From Micromonospora coerulea (GTDB taxonomy: Bacteria; Actinomycetota; Actinomycetes; Mycobacteriales; Micromonosporaceae), in the NCBI RefSeq assembly GCF_016598485.1, contig NZ_JAEMUW010000017.1, positions 100,036 through 164,035 on the forward strand: 64,000 bases of DNA. The letters are read 5' to 3'. Each line of letters opens with the position of its first letter. The first letter of the stretch is position 1. The position numbers were made by a program, and so were the translations under genes. Under the pieces are notes generated by a model. That model had not been told where the DNA came from, searched no databases, and saw only the letters and a list, made by a program, of their open reading frames with translations. Positions 33,564 to 42,350 of this stretch are shown here, in pieces.

Positions 33564-36118
33564 TGTTCCGCGCCACGTGGAAGAGCCTGCTGGCGCGCAA
33601 GGTGCGCCTCCTGCTGTCCGGCCTGGCCGTCGTGCTGGGCGTCATGTTCGTCTCCGGCGCGTTCGTGCTGACCGACACCCTGGGCCGCTCGTTCGACGCG
33701 GTCTTCGCCGACGGGTACTCGAACATCGACGTGATCGTCTCGGCGAAGCCGAAGGTCGAGCTCAGCGAGGCCGAGGGCGAGCAGGTCGCCGCCCCGGTGC
33801 CGGCGTCCGTGGTCGACCAGGTGAAGGCGAAGGTGCCGGCCGCGACGGACGTCACCGGCCTGGTCAACGCCGACGGCGCCCGGCTGATCGGCAGCAACGG
33901 CAAGGTGGTGACCTCGTTCGGTCCGCCGCAGCTGGGCGAGAACTGGGTCGGCGAGAACGACCTGATCCAGCTCCGCGACGGCAGCCGGGAGCCCCGGGCC
34001 GACGACGAGATCGTCATCAACCAGGCCCTCGCGGACGCGGCGAAGGTCAAGGTCGGTGACCGGGTCGGCGTGCTGACCCTGGAGCCGAAGAAGGAGTTCA
34101 CCATCGTCGGCGTCTTCGGCTACAGCGGTGGCCGGGACTCGATGGGCGGGGTGAACGAGGTCGTCTTCACCACCCCGGTGGCGCAGCGGCTGATGCTGGG
34201 CAAGCCGGACACGTTCAGCAGCGTCAGCGTGCAGGCCGCGGACGGCGTGTCGGCCGAGCGGCTGCGCGACGACGTGTCGGCCGCCCTGGGCGCCGGCTAC
34301 GAGGTGAAGACCGGCGAGCAGGCCGCCGCCGACCAGGCGGCCAGCCTGAAGGAGGCCCTCTCCTTCTTCAACAAAGTGCTGCTCGGCTTCGCCGCGGTGG
34401 CGCTGCTGGTCGGCACCTTCCTGATCCTCAACACCTTCTCGATCATCGTCGCCCAGCGCACCCGGGAGCTGGCCCTGATGCGGGCCATCGGGGCGAGCGG
34501 GCGGCAGATCATCGGCTCGGTGGTGCTGGAGGCCATCGCGGTCGGCCTGATCGCCTCCGTACTGGGGCTGGCCGCCGGCATCGGCGTGGGCGCGCTGCTG
34601 GCGTACCTGTTCGGCAAGCTGGCCGGCGGGCTGAGCCTGGCCGGGCTCGGCGTGCCACCGGCGGCGGTGATCGGCGCCTTCGGCGTCGGCCTGGTGATCA
34701 CCGTGGTGGCGGCGCTGCTGCCCGCGCTGCGGGCGTCCCGGATCCCGCCGATCGCCGCGATGCAGGACGTGGCCACCCCGGACCGCCCGCTGACCAAGGT
34801 CACGGTGGCCGGCGGGATCGTCACCGCGATCGGGGCAACCCTGCTCTTCCTCGGCCTGGACGGTCACGCCGGCGACAACACCCTGGCCACCATCCTCGGC
34901 GGCGTGCTCTTCGCCTTCATCGGGGTGGCGCTGCTGACCCCGCTGATCAGCCGCCCGGTGGTCTCCCTGCTCGGCGCGCTCTTCTCCTGGTCGGTGCCGG
35001 GCAAGCTGGGCCGGCTCAACTCGGGCCGCAACCCGCGCCGCACCGCGATCACCGCGGCCGCGCTGATGGTCGGCATCGCCCTGGTGACCGGGGTGACGGT
35101 GATCCTCGACTCGGCCAAGGGCAGCATCAGCAAGCTGGCCGCGGACACCATCAAGGCCGAACTGGTGATCTCCGGGGCGCAGAGCGGGCCGCGCCCGCCG
35201 AGCTTCGACCCGGCGGTGCTGGAGCAGGCCGCGGCGATCCCGGGCGTGCAGCTGGTCGACGGCGAGTACGGCGACATGGGCACGGTCAACGGCACCCGTA
35301 CCTGGGTGGCGGCATCGAGCAACGTCGCCGCGCTGCAGCGGATCTTCGGCGCGAAGGCCACCGCCGGTGACATCAGCCGGCTCGGCCCCGACCAGATGCT
35401 GTTCAGCTCCGACACCGCCAAGTCGCGCAACGTGTCCGTCGGCTCCCAGGTCACGGTGCAGCTGTCCCGAGGCGAGGCCCGGACGTACACGGTCAGCGGC
35501 ATCTACGAGAGTTCCGAGCTGACCAACCCGGTGCTGCTGCCGCCGCAGGCGGCCGCCGACTTCGCCATCCCGCAGCCCATCCAGGGCTTCGTGCAGCTCG
35601 CGCCCGGCGCGAAGGTCGCCGACGTGCAGCCGCGGGTGGAGACGCTGCTGGCCGACAGCCCCGAGGTGTCGGTGGCCGACCGGGACGCGTTCATCAAACA
35701 GCAGACCAGCCAGCTGGACACCCCGCTGCGGATGATCCAGATCCTGCTGGCGCTGGCCATCGTGATCGCGGTGCTCGGCATCATCAACACCCTGGCCCTG
35801 TCGGTGCTGGAGCGGACCCGCGAGCTGGGCCTGCTCCGGGCGATCGGGCTGCGCCGGGCGCAGACCATGCGCATGATCACCGTCGAGGCGGTGGTGATCT
35901 CGATCTTCGGGGCGCTGCTGGGCGTGGTGGTCGGCACCGGCCTGGGCGCCGCGGTGGTCCGGGCGCTCAAGGACGAGGGCATCACCGACCTGATCCTGCC
36001 CTGGGGCCAGATGGCGGTCTTCCTCGTCCTGGCCGCGATCATCGGCGTGATCGCCGCGGTGCTGCCCGCGGTGCGCGCCGCGCGGATCAACGTGCTGGGC
36101 GCCATCGCCCACGACTGA
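33563..36118 (+). CDS. FtsX-like ABC transporter permease
   Basis: 851 residues. The N-terminus has one membrane helix (LLLSGLAVVLGVMFVSGAFVLTDTLG), then a MacB-type extracytoplasmic domain (to about 265), three helices, then a second half repeating this layout; GxGLxxxx-type FtsX segments are LLVGTFLILNTFSIIVAQRTRELALMRAIG and IINTLALSVLERTRELGLLRAIGLRR in family form. This duplicated FtsX permease works with the adjacent ATPase as an exporter, of unknown substrate. It ends at a strong hairpin. Confidence 0.95.
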   Translation: MFRATWKSLLARKVRLLLSGLAVVLGVMFVSGAFVLTDTLGRSFDAVFADGYSNIDVIVSAKPKVELSEAEGEQVAAPVPASVVDQVKAKVPAATDVTGLVNADGARLIGSNGKVVTSFGPPQLGENWVGENDLIQLRDGSREPRADDEIVINQALADAAKVKVGDRVGVLTLEPKKEFTIVGVFGYSGGRDSMGGVNEVVFTTPVAQRLMLGKPDTFSSVSVQAADGVSAERLRDDVSAALGAGYEVKTGEQAAADQAASLKEALSFFNKVLLGFAAVALLVGTFLILNTFSIIVAQRTRELALMRAIGASGRQIIGSVVLEAIAVGLIASVLGLAAGIGVGALLAYLFGKLAGGLSLAGLGVPPAAVIGAFGVGLVITVVAALLPALRASRIPPIAAMQDVATPDRPLTKVTVAGGIVTAIGATLLFLGLDGHAGDNTLATILGGVLFAFIGVALLTPLISRPVVSLLGALFSWSVPGKLGRLNSGRNPRRTAITAAALMVGIALVTGVTVILDSAKGSISKLAADTIKAELVISGAQSGPRPPSFDPAVLEQAAAIPGVQLVDGEYGDMGTVNGTRTWVAASSNVAALQRIFGAKATAGDISRLGPDQMLFSSDTAKSRNVSVGSQVTVQLSRGEARTYTVSGIYESSELTNPVLLPPQAAADFAIPQPIQGFVQLAPGAKVADVQPRVETLLADSPEVSVADRDAFIKQQTSQLDTPLRMIQILLALAIVIAVLGIINTLALSVLERTRELGLLRAIGLRRAQTMRMITVEAVVISIFGALLGVVVGTGLGAAVVRALKDEGITDLILPWGQMAVFLVLAAIIGVIAAVLPAVRAARINVLGAIAHD

Positions 36119-36131
36119 CCCCGCACACGAT

Positions 36132-36165
36132 GAAGGGGGCCTCGCCGGTCGGCGGGGCCCCCTTC
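36132..36165. terminator. Bidirectional terminator between ABC permease and HAD gene
   Basis: Two 16-base arms (36132-36147 and 36150-36165) beginning GAAGGGGGCC pair with one G-T mismatch, leaving a very short loop. It sits 13 bp after the permease stop and just beyond the stop of the convergent HAD gene. Confidence 0.75.
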
Positions 36166-36174
36166 GCGGCACGG

Positions 36175-36846
36175 TCAGGCGGGCGGTTCGCCGAGCAGCG
36201 CCGCCAGCAGCTCCAGGTCCGCCGCGGTCAGGCTTTCCAACTGGTGTACGCCGTCCGTCGGCGGCAGCGGCACCTCCGCCGGTACGGCCAGCACGGCGGC
36301 CCCCGCCGCGAGGGCGCTGGCCACCCCGGTCGGCGAGTCCTCGATCGCCACGCAGCGGCCGATCGGCACGCCCAGCAGCCGAGCGGCGGTCAGGTACGGC
36401 TCCGGGTGCGGCTTTGCCGCGTCCACCTCGTCGCCGCAGACCACCGCGTCGAAGCTGTCCCGGCCCAGCGTGTCGAGGGCCACCTCGACCAGCGGTCGGC
36501 CGCTGGACGTGACCAGGGCGGTCGGGATGCCCGCCGCCCGCACCGCCCGCAGCAGCGCCATCGCGCCCGGCCGCCACCGCAGACCGGTGCGGAACAGCTC
36601 CAGGATCCGGGCGTTGATCCAGGCCGCGCTCACCTCCGGATCGCGCTCCGGCTGGCCGAGGTCGCCGTGCAGGATCCGCATGGAGTCCGCCATGCTGGTG
36701 CCGATGATCGCCCTGCGCGCCGCGTCGGACATGCTGCCGCCGTACACCGCCGCGAGCTCCTGCAACGCGACGTCCCACAGCTTCTCGCTGTCGACGAGGG
36801 TGCCGTCCATGTCGAAGAGCACGGCGGCGGGATGCTTGCTGCTCAG
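36175..36846 (-). CDS. HAD family phosphatase (beta-phosphoglucomutase-like)
   Basis: 223 residues from CTG 36846, or 215 from GTG 36822. FDMDGTLVDSE (motif I with nucleophile and acid Asp), VTSSGRP (motif II), Lys in AAKPHPEPYL (motif III) and AIEDSPTGVASALAAG (motif IV) place it with the beta-phosphoglucomutase/phosphatase-type HADs with a helical cap. AGGAGG lies 5 bases before the CTG and none precedes the GTG, so CTG looks like the true start. GTG would begin the protein right at the first beta strand. The substrate is unknown, probably a sugar phosphate. Confidence 0.88.
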   Translation of the reverse strand: MSSKHPAAVLFDMDGTLVDSEKLWDVALQELAAVYGGSMSDAARRAIIGTSMADSMRILHGDLGQPERDPEVSAAWINARILELFRTGLRWRPGAMALLRAVRAAGIPTALVTSSGRPLVEVALDTLGRDSFDAVVCGDEVDAAKPHPEPYLTAARLLGVPIGRCVAIEDSPTGVASALAAGAAVLAVPAEVPLPPTDGVHQLESLTAADLELLAALLGEPPA

Positions 36847-36947
36847 CGGAGCCTCCTGAACGGGTGGGACCTACCGACCGATCCTCTCAGCCGGGCCGCA
36901 CCCGCCGCGCGCCGTACCGCCCGGCGTGACCTGCGGCATCATCACGG

Positions 36948-37697
36948 TCAGCTCAGGCCGCAGGCGCCCAGGGACTTCTCGTAGCCGCGGAAGAACGAGT
37001 CGGTGCGCTGCTCGGCGGTGCCGTGCGAGCCCTCGGCGAACCACGGCTGGTCCGGGTCGTCGCCGACCGCGAGCAGCCCCTCCCGGAACTCCTCCAGGTC
37101 GCCCTCCTGCAGGGTCAACGCATCGCTCCGCACCGAGTCGCCCAGGTACGCCCCGGCCATGCAGTCGGCCTGCAGCTCCTGCTGAATGGTGAAGTTGTAG
37201 CGGATCCCGAGGCGGACCTGCACGCCGTGGGCGTACTCGTGACCGAGCAGGTAGAACAGGAACGCATCGCCGATCTGCCGGAACGCCCCCACCGACCAGT
37301 TCACGTCGTAGGCGATGAAGTCCCCCGCCGAGCAGTAGACGGCGTTGTTGCGCGGCAGCGGCTGCCCGCCGCAGGAGACCTCCCCGTCCCGGGTGTACGG
37401 GACGACCCGCCGGACCGGCTGGAACCGCTTGCCGGAGGCCCGGAACTGGGCGGTCCAGTAGCTCGCGGCGCTGCCGACGGCGTCGCTGAAGTCCTGTTTG
37501 AATTCGGCGACGCTGGTGGTGCCCTCCGCCCGGGTGGTCGGCGCGCCCGGCGAGGCGGGCGCGCCGGTCTGTTCCGGGCCCGGTTGCTGCGGCTCGCCCT
37601 GGTCCAGCCCGCCGCCCATGCAGCCGGCCGCCACCACCACCGCCACCAGCAGACCGGCGAGCAGGCTCCGCTGCCGACGTCGCGTGCTCTCCCCCAC
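36948..37697 (-). CDS. Neutral zinc metallopeptidase, YpfJ-like lipoprotein
   Basis: 249 residues. The N-terminal signal LLAGLLVAVVVAAGC ends in a lipobox cysteine at about residue 26, so it should be anchored outside the membrane. LLGHEYAHGVQVRLG holds the HExxH zinc site and QQELQADCMAG the third ligand Glu. A Pro/Gly/Thr-rich linker separates the lipid anchor from the domain. The family is thought to be proteases of unknown substrate. The start is GTG 37697. Confidence 0.9.
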   Translation of the reverse strand: MGESTRRRQRSLLAGLLVAVVVAAGCMGGGLDQGEPQQPGPEQTGAPASPGAPTTRAEGTTSVAEFKQDFSDAVGSAASYWTAQFRASGKRFQPVRRVVPYTRDGEVSCGGQPLPRNNAVYCSAGDFIAYDVNWSVGAFRQIGDAFLFYLLGHEYAHGVQVRLGIRYNFTIQQELQADCMAGAYLGDSVRSDALTLQEGDLEEFREGLLAVGDDPDQPWFAEGSHGTAEQRTDSFFRGYEKSLGACGLS

Positions 37698-37863
37698 GGT
37701 TGCCTCCCGGGCCTCGTCCCTGCGTGCGCAGTACCCCGACGGCGCACCGCTAATGCCATCCGTTGATCACGCGCTACGACGGGCCATCGTTCACCCGGCC
37801 ACCGACAACGGCCGGTGCAGCCGCGGCCGTGGCCGGGTCGCCAGCGACCGGGACCGGCTCCGT

Positions 37864-38076
37864 TCAGGGTGAGGAGTCCTGGTGGCCGCGCTGCCAGAGG
37901 TCGCCCTGCGAACCGTGCCGCTCGGCCTCGTACCGGTGGCGGCGGACCTCGGCGTCCCGCACGCGCGCCGGGTCGTCGCCGGCCATCCGCCGACCACGGT
38001 CGCGCCAGGCGACGTACCCGAGCATCGCCACGACCAGCACCGCCACCACCACGAGAACCACCAGGACGGTCGTCAT
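37864..38076 (-). CDS. Small single-pass membrane protein, unknown
   Basis: 70 residues. An N-terminal membrane helix (TTVLVVLVVVAVLVVAMLGYVAW) is followed by a charged Arg/Glu/His-rich tail (DPARVRDAEVRRHRYEAERHG). No family was recognised. ATG 38076 is the natural start. It diverges from the methyltransferase gene by about 70 bp and lies upstream of the metallopeptidase on the same strand with a 166-bp gap, so it may be independent. Confidence 0.65.
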   Translation of the reverse strand: MTTVLVVLVVVAVLVVAMLGYVAWRDRGRRMAGDDPARVRDAEVRRHRYEAERHGSQGDLWQRGHQDSSP

Positions 38077-38149
38077 CGCACCAACGGTAGAACAGGGCCG
38101 CCCGTCGCGGGGACGACCGAACCGGACCCGGGCGGCTACCGTGTCCGCC

Positions 38150-38965
38150 ATGATCGACAACGACTTCGACTCGCACGAGCGGTCCCGGTGGGCCGGGCGG
38201 ACGGCGGCGTACGAGCGGAGTTTCGGCCGGCTGTGCGCGTACCCGGCGGACAGCCTGCTGGACGCGGCGGCGGTGCGGGCCGGACGGCGAATGCTCGACG
38301 TCGGCACCGGGCCGGGCACCGTCGCGGCGCGGGCGCTGCGGCGCGGCGCCGAGGTGGTGGCGGTCGACGCCGAACCGACCATGCTGGACGCGGCCCAGCG
38401 CCACGCCCGCGGCGCGGAGGTCCGCCAGGGCACCCTGCCGGACCTGCCGTTCCCGGCCGGCGGCTTCGACTGTGCCGTGGCGAACTTCGTGCTCAACCAC
38501 GTCGGGGACCCGGCCGCCGCGGCGGCGGAGCTGCGCCGGGTGGTGCGGCCCGGTGGGCGGGTCGCGGTCACCATCTGGCCGTCCCCGCACCCGCCGCTGC
38601 AACGACTCTGGGGTGAGATCATCGCGGCCGCCGAGGTGACCCCGCCGCCGGACCTGCCGCGGCTGGCGCCCGAGCGGGACTTCCCGCGTACGGAGGAAGG
38701 GCTGACCGCACTGTTGGCGGGCGCCGGGCTGACCGACGTGCGGTGCACGACGGTGACCTGGGTGCACCACCCCGACCCCGAGGACTGGTGGGCCGGGCCG
38801 GCGAACGGCATCGCCACGATCGGGCTGCTGCTGGAGCGGCAGCCCGCAGCGGTCCGGGCCCGGATCCGCCGCGAGTACGACCGGCTCGCCGCCCGGTACC
38901 GCGACGCCGACGGGCAGCTCGCGCTGCCCACCGCCGCGCTGCTGGCCTCCGCCCGGGTGGCCTGA
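38150..38965 (+). CDS. Class I SAM-dependent methyltransferase
   Basis: 271 residues. MLDVGTGPGTVAARALRRGA is motif I, VVAVDAEPTMLDAA motif II, and DCAVANFVLNHVGDPAAA leads to LRRVVRPGGRVAVTIW (motifs post-III). This is the Methyltransf_11/UbiE-like fold. Substrate is not evident. The C-terminal 90 residues have an added helix bundle. ATG 38150 has no strong ribosome binding site; a Tyr/Thr-rich ctaccgtg before it could be a -10, so leaderless expression is possible. Confidence 0.88.
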   Translation: MIDNDFDSHERSRWAGRTAAYERSFGRLCAYPADSLLDAAAVRAGRRMLDVGTGPGTVAARALRRGAEVVAVDAEPTMLDAAQRHARGAEVRQGTLPDLPFPAGGFDCAVANFVLNHVGDPAAAAAELRRVVRPGGRVAVTIWPSPHPPLQRLWGEIIAAAEVTPPPDLPRLAPERDFPRTEEGLTALLAGAGLTDVRCTTVTWVHHPDPEDWWAGPANGIATIGLLLERQPAAVRARIRREYDRLAARYRDADGQLALPTAALLASARVA

Positions 38966-39045
38966 ACGCCGCCTCGTCTCGGGGATGTCCGGTGCGGCTC
39001 CTCGGCACCGACGTTCCCGACGGACGCCGGCCGAGAGGAGCGATC

Positions 39046-39220
39046 GTCAGGTACCTGATCATGCTGTACGGCACCCAGCGCGACTACGACGCCATGTCCG
39101 GCCGGCCCGGCGAGATCCACCACCGCGACGCGGTCCGGACGGCCGCGCTGGCGGCCGCCCAGCCCCTGACCGTCGGGGCCGCCCGCCACCGACCTCAGAT
39201 CGTCACCGGCGTGCGCCGTC
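39046..39220 (+). pseudogene. Remnant of a YCII-related (DGPF-type) protein gene
   Basis: The frame reads RYLIMLYGTQRDYDAMSGRP, the usual start of YCII/DGPF-domain proteins, then leaves the family pattern after about 24 codons. GAGAGGAG lies about 5 bases before the codon GTC at 39046, where GTG or ATG would be expected, so the start codon itself appears mutated. Homology is lost before the mug gene's 3' end. Confidence 0.5.
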
Positions 39221-39828
39221 TACCGCGGTCGCGTCGCCTCGCGGTGCAGCGCGGCGAACTCGGCGGTCAGCGCCGGCAGCGGGAAGTGCGCGTTCAGCCC
39301 GCTGGGGTTGGGCAGCACCCACACCCGGGCCGGGCCCAGCCGGTCCGGCTGCGGGCCCAGCACGGCTCGTGGTCGCTCAAAGGCGATCCGGTACGCGGTC
39401 ACCCCGAGGATGGCCACCCAGCGCGGCGCGTACCGCTCGGCCTTGGCCGCCAGCCGTACCACCCCGGCCACCAGTTCCACCGCCGTCAGCTCGTCGGCGC
39501 GGGCGGTGGCCCGGTTGCTCAGGCTGGTGATGCCGATGCCCTGCCGCAGCAACTCGTCGCGCTCCCACGGGTGCACCTGGCGATCGGTGAAACCGGAGCC
39601 GTGCAGGGCCGGCCAGAACCGGCTGCCCCGCCGCGCGAAGTGCTCCCCCACGGCGGCTGAGTAGAGGCCCGGGTTGAACCCGCAGAACAACACCGTCAGC
39701 CCCGGGCCGATCACGTCGACCAGCCCCCGGCCGACCGCCGCCGCCACCTCCGCCCGGGTGGGTCGCCGGAACGGTCCCGCCGCCGGAACGGCGCCCGGCG
39801 GCGGACCGCTGAGGCCGTCGGCGTCCAC
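39220..39828 (-). CDS. mug: Mismatch-specific (G/U, G/T) DNA glycosylase, Mug/TDG-type
   Basis: 202 residues. VLFCGFNPGLYSAAVGEHFARRGSRFWPALH carries the Mug active-site motif (GxNPGxxSAxxGxxFAxPGNRFW type). VWVLPNPSGLNAHF is the C-terminal DNA-binding motif (NPSGLN). It removes uracil or thymine mispaired with G. A long N-terminal stretch of about 25 Pro-rich residues precedes the domain. GTG 39828 is the chosen start; a reading from 39918 adds a poor leader. Confidence 0.9.
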   Translation of the reverse strand: MDADGLSGPPPGAVPAAGPFRRPTRAEVAAAVGRGLVDVIGPGLTVLFCGFNPGLYSAAVGEHFARRGSRFWPALHGSGFTDRQVHPWERDELLRQGIGITSLSNRATARADELTAVELVAGVVRLAAKAERYAPRWVAILGVTAYRIAFERPRAVLGPQPDRLGPARVWVLPNPSGLNAHFPLPALTAEFAALHREATRPR

Positions 39829-39934
39829 GCCACCGATCCTGCCGTACGCGGTCCGGCTGGGATGTCCTGGCCCTGAAGTCGACGGTGGGGTCCGCGCCGG
39901 TGCTGCTCTGTCAGGCATCGCCTGGCTGGTGCGG

Positions 39935-40471
39935 CTAGTCGGCGGACTGTCCGGGCGACGGGCCGTTACCGCTTGGGCGTGGCGCGTCGTTGGTTGAGGT
40001 GGCCACGTTCTGCAGGGCCCTGGACAGCTGTCCGAGGTCGATGCCCGTGAGGTGGTCGAGGAAGTGCCGGCGCACCGCGGCGAGACTGGTGGGCCAGGCC
40101 TGTTGTAGGCGGCCGAGGCCGGCGTCGGTGAGGACGGCGTTCCAGCCGCGGCCGTCCTCTTCGCACCTGACCCGCTGGATGAGCCCCTGGCCTTCCAGCC
40201 GGTGCAGCACGCGGCTCATGCCACTGAGCGACATCTCGCAGGCGGTGGCGAGTTCGCTCATTCGCAACTGCCGGTTGGGGGCCTCGGAGAGGTGCATCAG
40301 GGCCAGGTACTCGATGATCGGGAGCCGCTGCTCGCGGATCATCTCGGCGTCGATGGCCCGGGGCAGGGCGTACATGACGCGATTGAGGGACCGGACGACG
40401 GCCTCTTCGTCCGGGTTGAGCGGTTTCACCCCTTCCGGGGTCGGCGTCGAGTTCGATGTGATGGTGGACAT
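39935..40471 (-). CDS. MarR family transcriptional regulator
   Basis: 178 residues. The winged helix is RQLRMSELATACEMSLSGMSRVLHRLEGQGLIQRV, with CEEDGRGWNAVLTDAGLGRL as the wing and following helix. MarR dimers bind palindromes near their own promoter and are released by small aromatic or oxidised ligands. The palindrome at 40483-40502, 11 bp upstream of its ATG, is the likely site; it lies between this gene and the divergent FMN reductase/SDR genes, which are probably its targets. Confidence 0.93.
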   Translation of the reverse strand: MSTITSNSTPTPEGVKPLNPDEEAVVRSLNRVMYALPRAIDAEMIREQRLPIIEYLALMHLSEAPNRQLRMSELATACEMSLSGMSRVLHRLEGQGLIQRVRCEEDGRGWNAVLTDAGLGRLQQAWPTSLAAVRRHFLDHLTGIDLGQLSRALQNVATSTNDAPRPSGNGPSPGQSAD

Positions 40472-40482
40472 AACCCTACTTT

Positions 40483-40502
40483 ACTTGCTTGTCCAAGCAA
40501 GT
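40483..40502. promoter_or_regulatory. Candidate MarR operator
   Basis: ACTTGCTTG and its exact complement CAAGCAAGT flank a TC centre: a perfect 9-2-9 inverted repeat. It lies in the divergent intergenic space and covers the start codon of the truncated FMN reductase gene. Confidence 0.75.
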
Positions 40503-40689
40503 GACCAGGATCGGAATCATCATCGGCAGCACCCGGCCGGGACGTAACGGCGCGGCCGTGGCTCAGTGGGTGTACGAGGTCGCCAAGCAGCGCACGGCTA
40601 ACGAGTTCGAACTCGTCGACTACAAGCTGCCGCACCTGGACGAGGTGTATCCGCCGGCCCGCCAGGGCCCAACTGAACTCGACAAGTAA
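40489..40689 (+). pseudogene. Truncated NAD(P)H-dependent FMN reductase gene
   Basis: 66 codons read RIGIIIGSTRPGRNGAAVAQ with the FMN-phosphate loop of the SsuE/ArsH-type reductases, then FELVDYKLPHLDE and a stop at 40689. The family normally has about 180-190 residues; the catalytic C-terminal two thirds are missing. The SDR gene follows 12 bp later, so a deletion joined them. Start could be TTG 40489 or GTG 40501; both fall in the MarR operator. Confidence 0.75.
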
Positions 40690-40701
40690 GGGAAGACGAC
40701 A

Positions 40702-41478
40702 ATGCGTGGACTCAGGGACAAGGTTGCCATCGTCGCCGGTGCGGCGCCGGGCAACATCGGCGGCGCGACAGCGATCCGCCTCGCCGAGGAAGGCATGCTG
40801 GTCGTTGCGGCGGATCTGAACGAGGCCGCCGCCCAGGCCGTGGTCGACGGCATCGCCTCGGCCGGCGGAACAGCCGTGGCGCGGGGCTTCGACATCTCCG
40901 ACGAGCAGTCCTACCGGGAGCTGATCACCTTCACCGTCGAGCGGTTCGGTGGCCTGCACGGCCTGTTCAACGTGGCCGCAGATCTCTCGCCGAACACCAT
41001 CGGGCGGGACAGCGACAGTGACGTCACCTCGCTGCCGCTCGACGTCTGGCAGCACACGATCGACGTCACCCTCACCGGCTACATGTACGGTGTCCGGCAC
41101 GCCCTGCCGATCATGATCAAGCAGGGCTCCGGCTCCATCATCAACACGATGTCGAGCGCGGTGTGGCTGGGCGAGGCCGACAAGGTCGCCTACCAGGCCG
41201 CCAAGAGTGGGCTGATCGGTCTGACCCGCCACACCGCGACCGTGGGCGGTAAGCACGGCGTCCGCACGAACCTCGTGTCGCCCGGCGTGATCCTCACCGG
41301 CGCCGCCCTCAGCGCCACCACCGAGGAGTACCGGGCGCAAACTCTCGCGACGGTACGCTCGCCGCGGCTGGGCAAGCCGGAGGACCTCGCCGCCATGGTG
41401 GCGTTCCTCTTCTCCGACGACGGCGCCTACATCAACGGCCAGTCGCTGCTCGTCGACGGCGGCGCCAGCTTCACCTGA
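40702..41478 (+). CDS. SDR family NAD(P)-dependent oxidoreductase
   Basis: 258 residues of the classical short-chain dehydrogenase family. The cofactor site is IVAGAAPGNIGGATA, with Asp38 region VVAADLN suggesting NAD preference; NVAAD replaces the usual NNAG; catalytic residues are Ser in INTMSSAV and the YQAAK motif. It should oxidise or reduce an alcohol/ketone. GGGAAG lies 9 bases before ATG 40702. It is probably controlled by the adjacent MarR regulator. Confidence 0.93.
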   Translation: MRGLRDKVAIVAGAAPGNIGGATAIRLAEEGMLVVAADLNEAAAQAVVDGIASAGGTAVARGFDISDEQSYRELITFTVERFGGLHGLFNVAADLSPNTIGRDSDSDVTSLPLDVWQHTIDVTLTGYMYGVRHALPIMIKQGSGSIINTMSSAVWLGEADKVAYQAAKSGLIGLTRHTATVGGKHGVRTNLVSPGVILTGAALSATTEEYRAQTLATVRSPRLGKPEDLAAMVAFLFSDDGAYINGQSLLVDGGASFT

Positions 41479-41837
41479 TCCCCACCGGGCGCACGCTCGC
41501 TCCGAACGCCCGCTCCCCGCGTCCATACGCCAGCGCCGCTCTCACCCCTGCGCATCGATCACGACGGTCAGAACAGGCGGGACGGCTCAGGAAGCTGCGC
41601 GAGACTCACGACCAGCCCTACGGCTTCGCCTCCAGCCGGGCGACGTACCGATCGAGTTCGACGTCCGGAATCCGGGCGACGGACTGTTCAGCCCCGATCC
41701 CGGCCCGGGACCAGGATGCCTCTCCTGGTGCCGGGCCGCCCCTCGCCAGTCAACAGTCCTGTCTCTTGCGGCTGCCCTTCCGGCACCCCGAAAACTACGC
41801 GCGGGCCCGACCGGCGGGGGACGTCGGCGGGGGCCTT
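41479..41837. other. Intergenic region with no confident gene
   Basis: About 360 bp. A short minus-strand frame near 41610-41700 reads ARIPDVELDRYVARLEAKP before a stop and may be the end of a lost gene, but no start or upstream domain remains. No strong hairpin or promoter was recognised. Confidence 0.4.
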
Positions 41838-42320
41838 TCATCGACTCGGCTCGCGCTCCGGGCAGTTGGCGGGTAACCAGGTAGCGGTCAGATCCTGACT
41901 CGTCACGATCAGCGACCCGGCGAGGCAGACAATCTCGTGCCGCCACCCGAGTTTGTCCGGCAGCACTTCGTCCAACATCACGTCCTGGAGCTGGGCTACG
42001 CCCAGCCCACCATCGGCGGGCTCGACCGTCAGGCTCTGCACGCCGCTGTAGCGGATCGTCAGGTCTTCCTCGTGCTTCCAGCAGTTGTGCCGCAGATGCA
42101 GCTCGAGCCAGCGGCTCCCACCCGTCTGGCCGGACATTAGTCGAGCGGGCTTGAGGTCCTTGACGCACCGCTGACAGAAGAAGTCGTAGTGGTCCGCGTC
42201 AGTGGCGAACTTCCTGGCCCCCTCCGGCAACGAGTCAGCCAACGACGGCAGCCGCCGCAGGTACTTTGCAGGGTCGAGGGTTATCCCGTCCCGGGTGCGC
42301 TCCACGCTGACGTATCTCAC
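41838..42320 (-). CDS. Hypothetical protein, unknown family
   Basis: 160 residues. The sequence has a CxxC pair (FFCQRCVKDLKPARL) and a later HNCWKHEED, which could bind zinc, and a mixed beta-rich C-terminus (GWRHEIVCLAGSLIVTSQD). No known family was identified. GC and codon use are less biased than in flanking genes, which suggests acquired DNA. GTG 42320 has AAGGGG 7 bases upstream. A perfect palindrome (42351-42371) lies 30 bp upstream of the start. Confidence 0.65.
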   Translation of the reverse strand: MRYVSVERTRDGITLDPAKYLRRLPSLADSLPEGARKFATDADHYDFFCQRCVKDLKPARLMSGQTGGSRWLELHLRHNCWKHEEDLTIRYSGVQSLTVEPADGGLGVAQLQDVMLDEVLPDKLGWRHEIVCLAGSLIVTSQDLTATWLPANCPEREPSR

Positions 42321-42350
42321 TCCCGCACCCCTTCCAACCCGCCACCCGCT

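Noticed and set aside
32627..36778. Very long open frame on the minus strand opposite the ABC exporter
   Set aside because: It is the complement of clear ABC ATPase and FtsX genes, its composition is Arg/Gly/His-rich without domains, and the high GC makes such shadow frames long.
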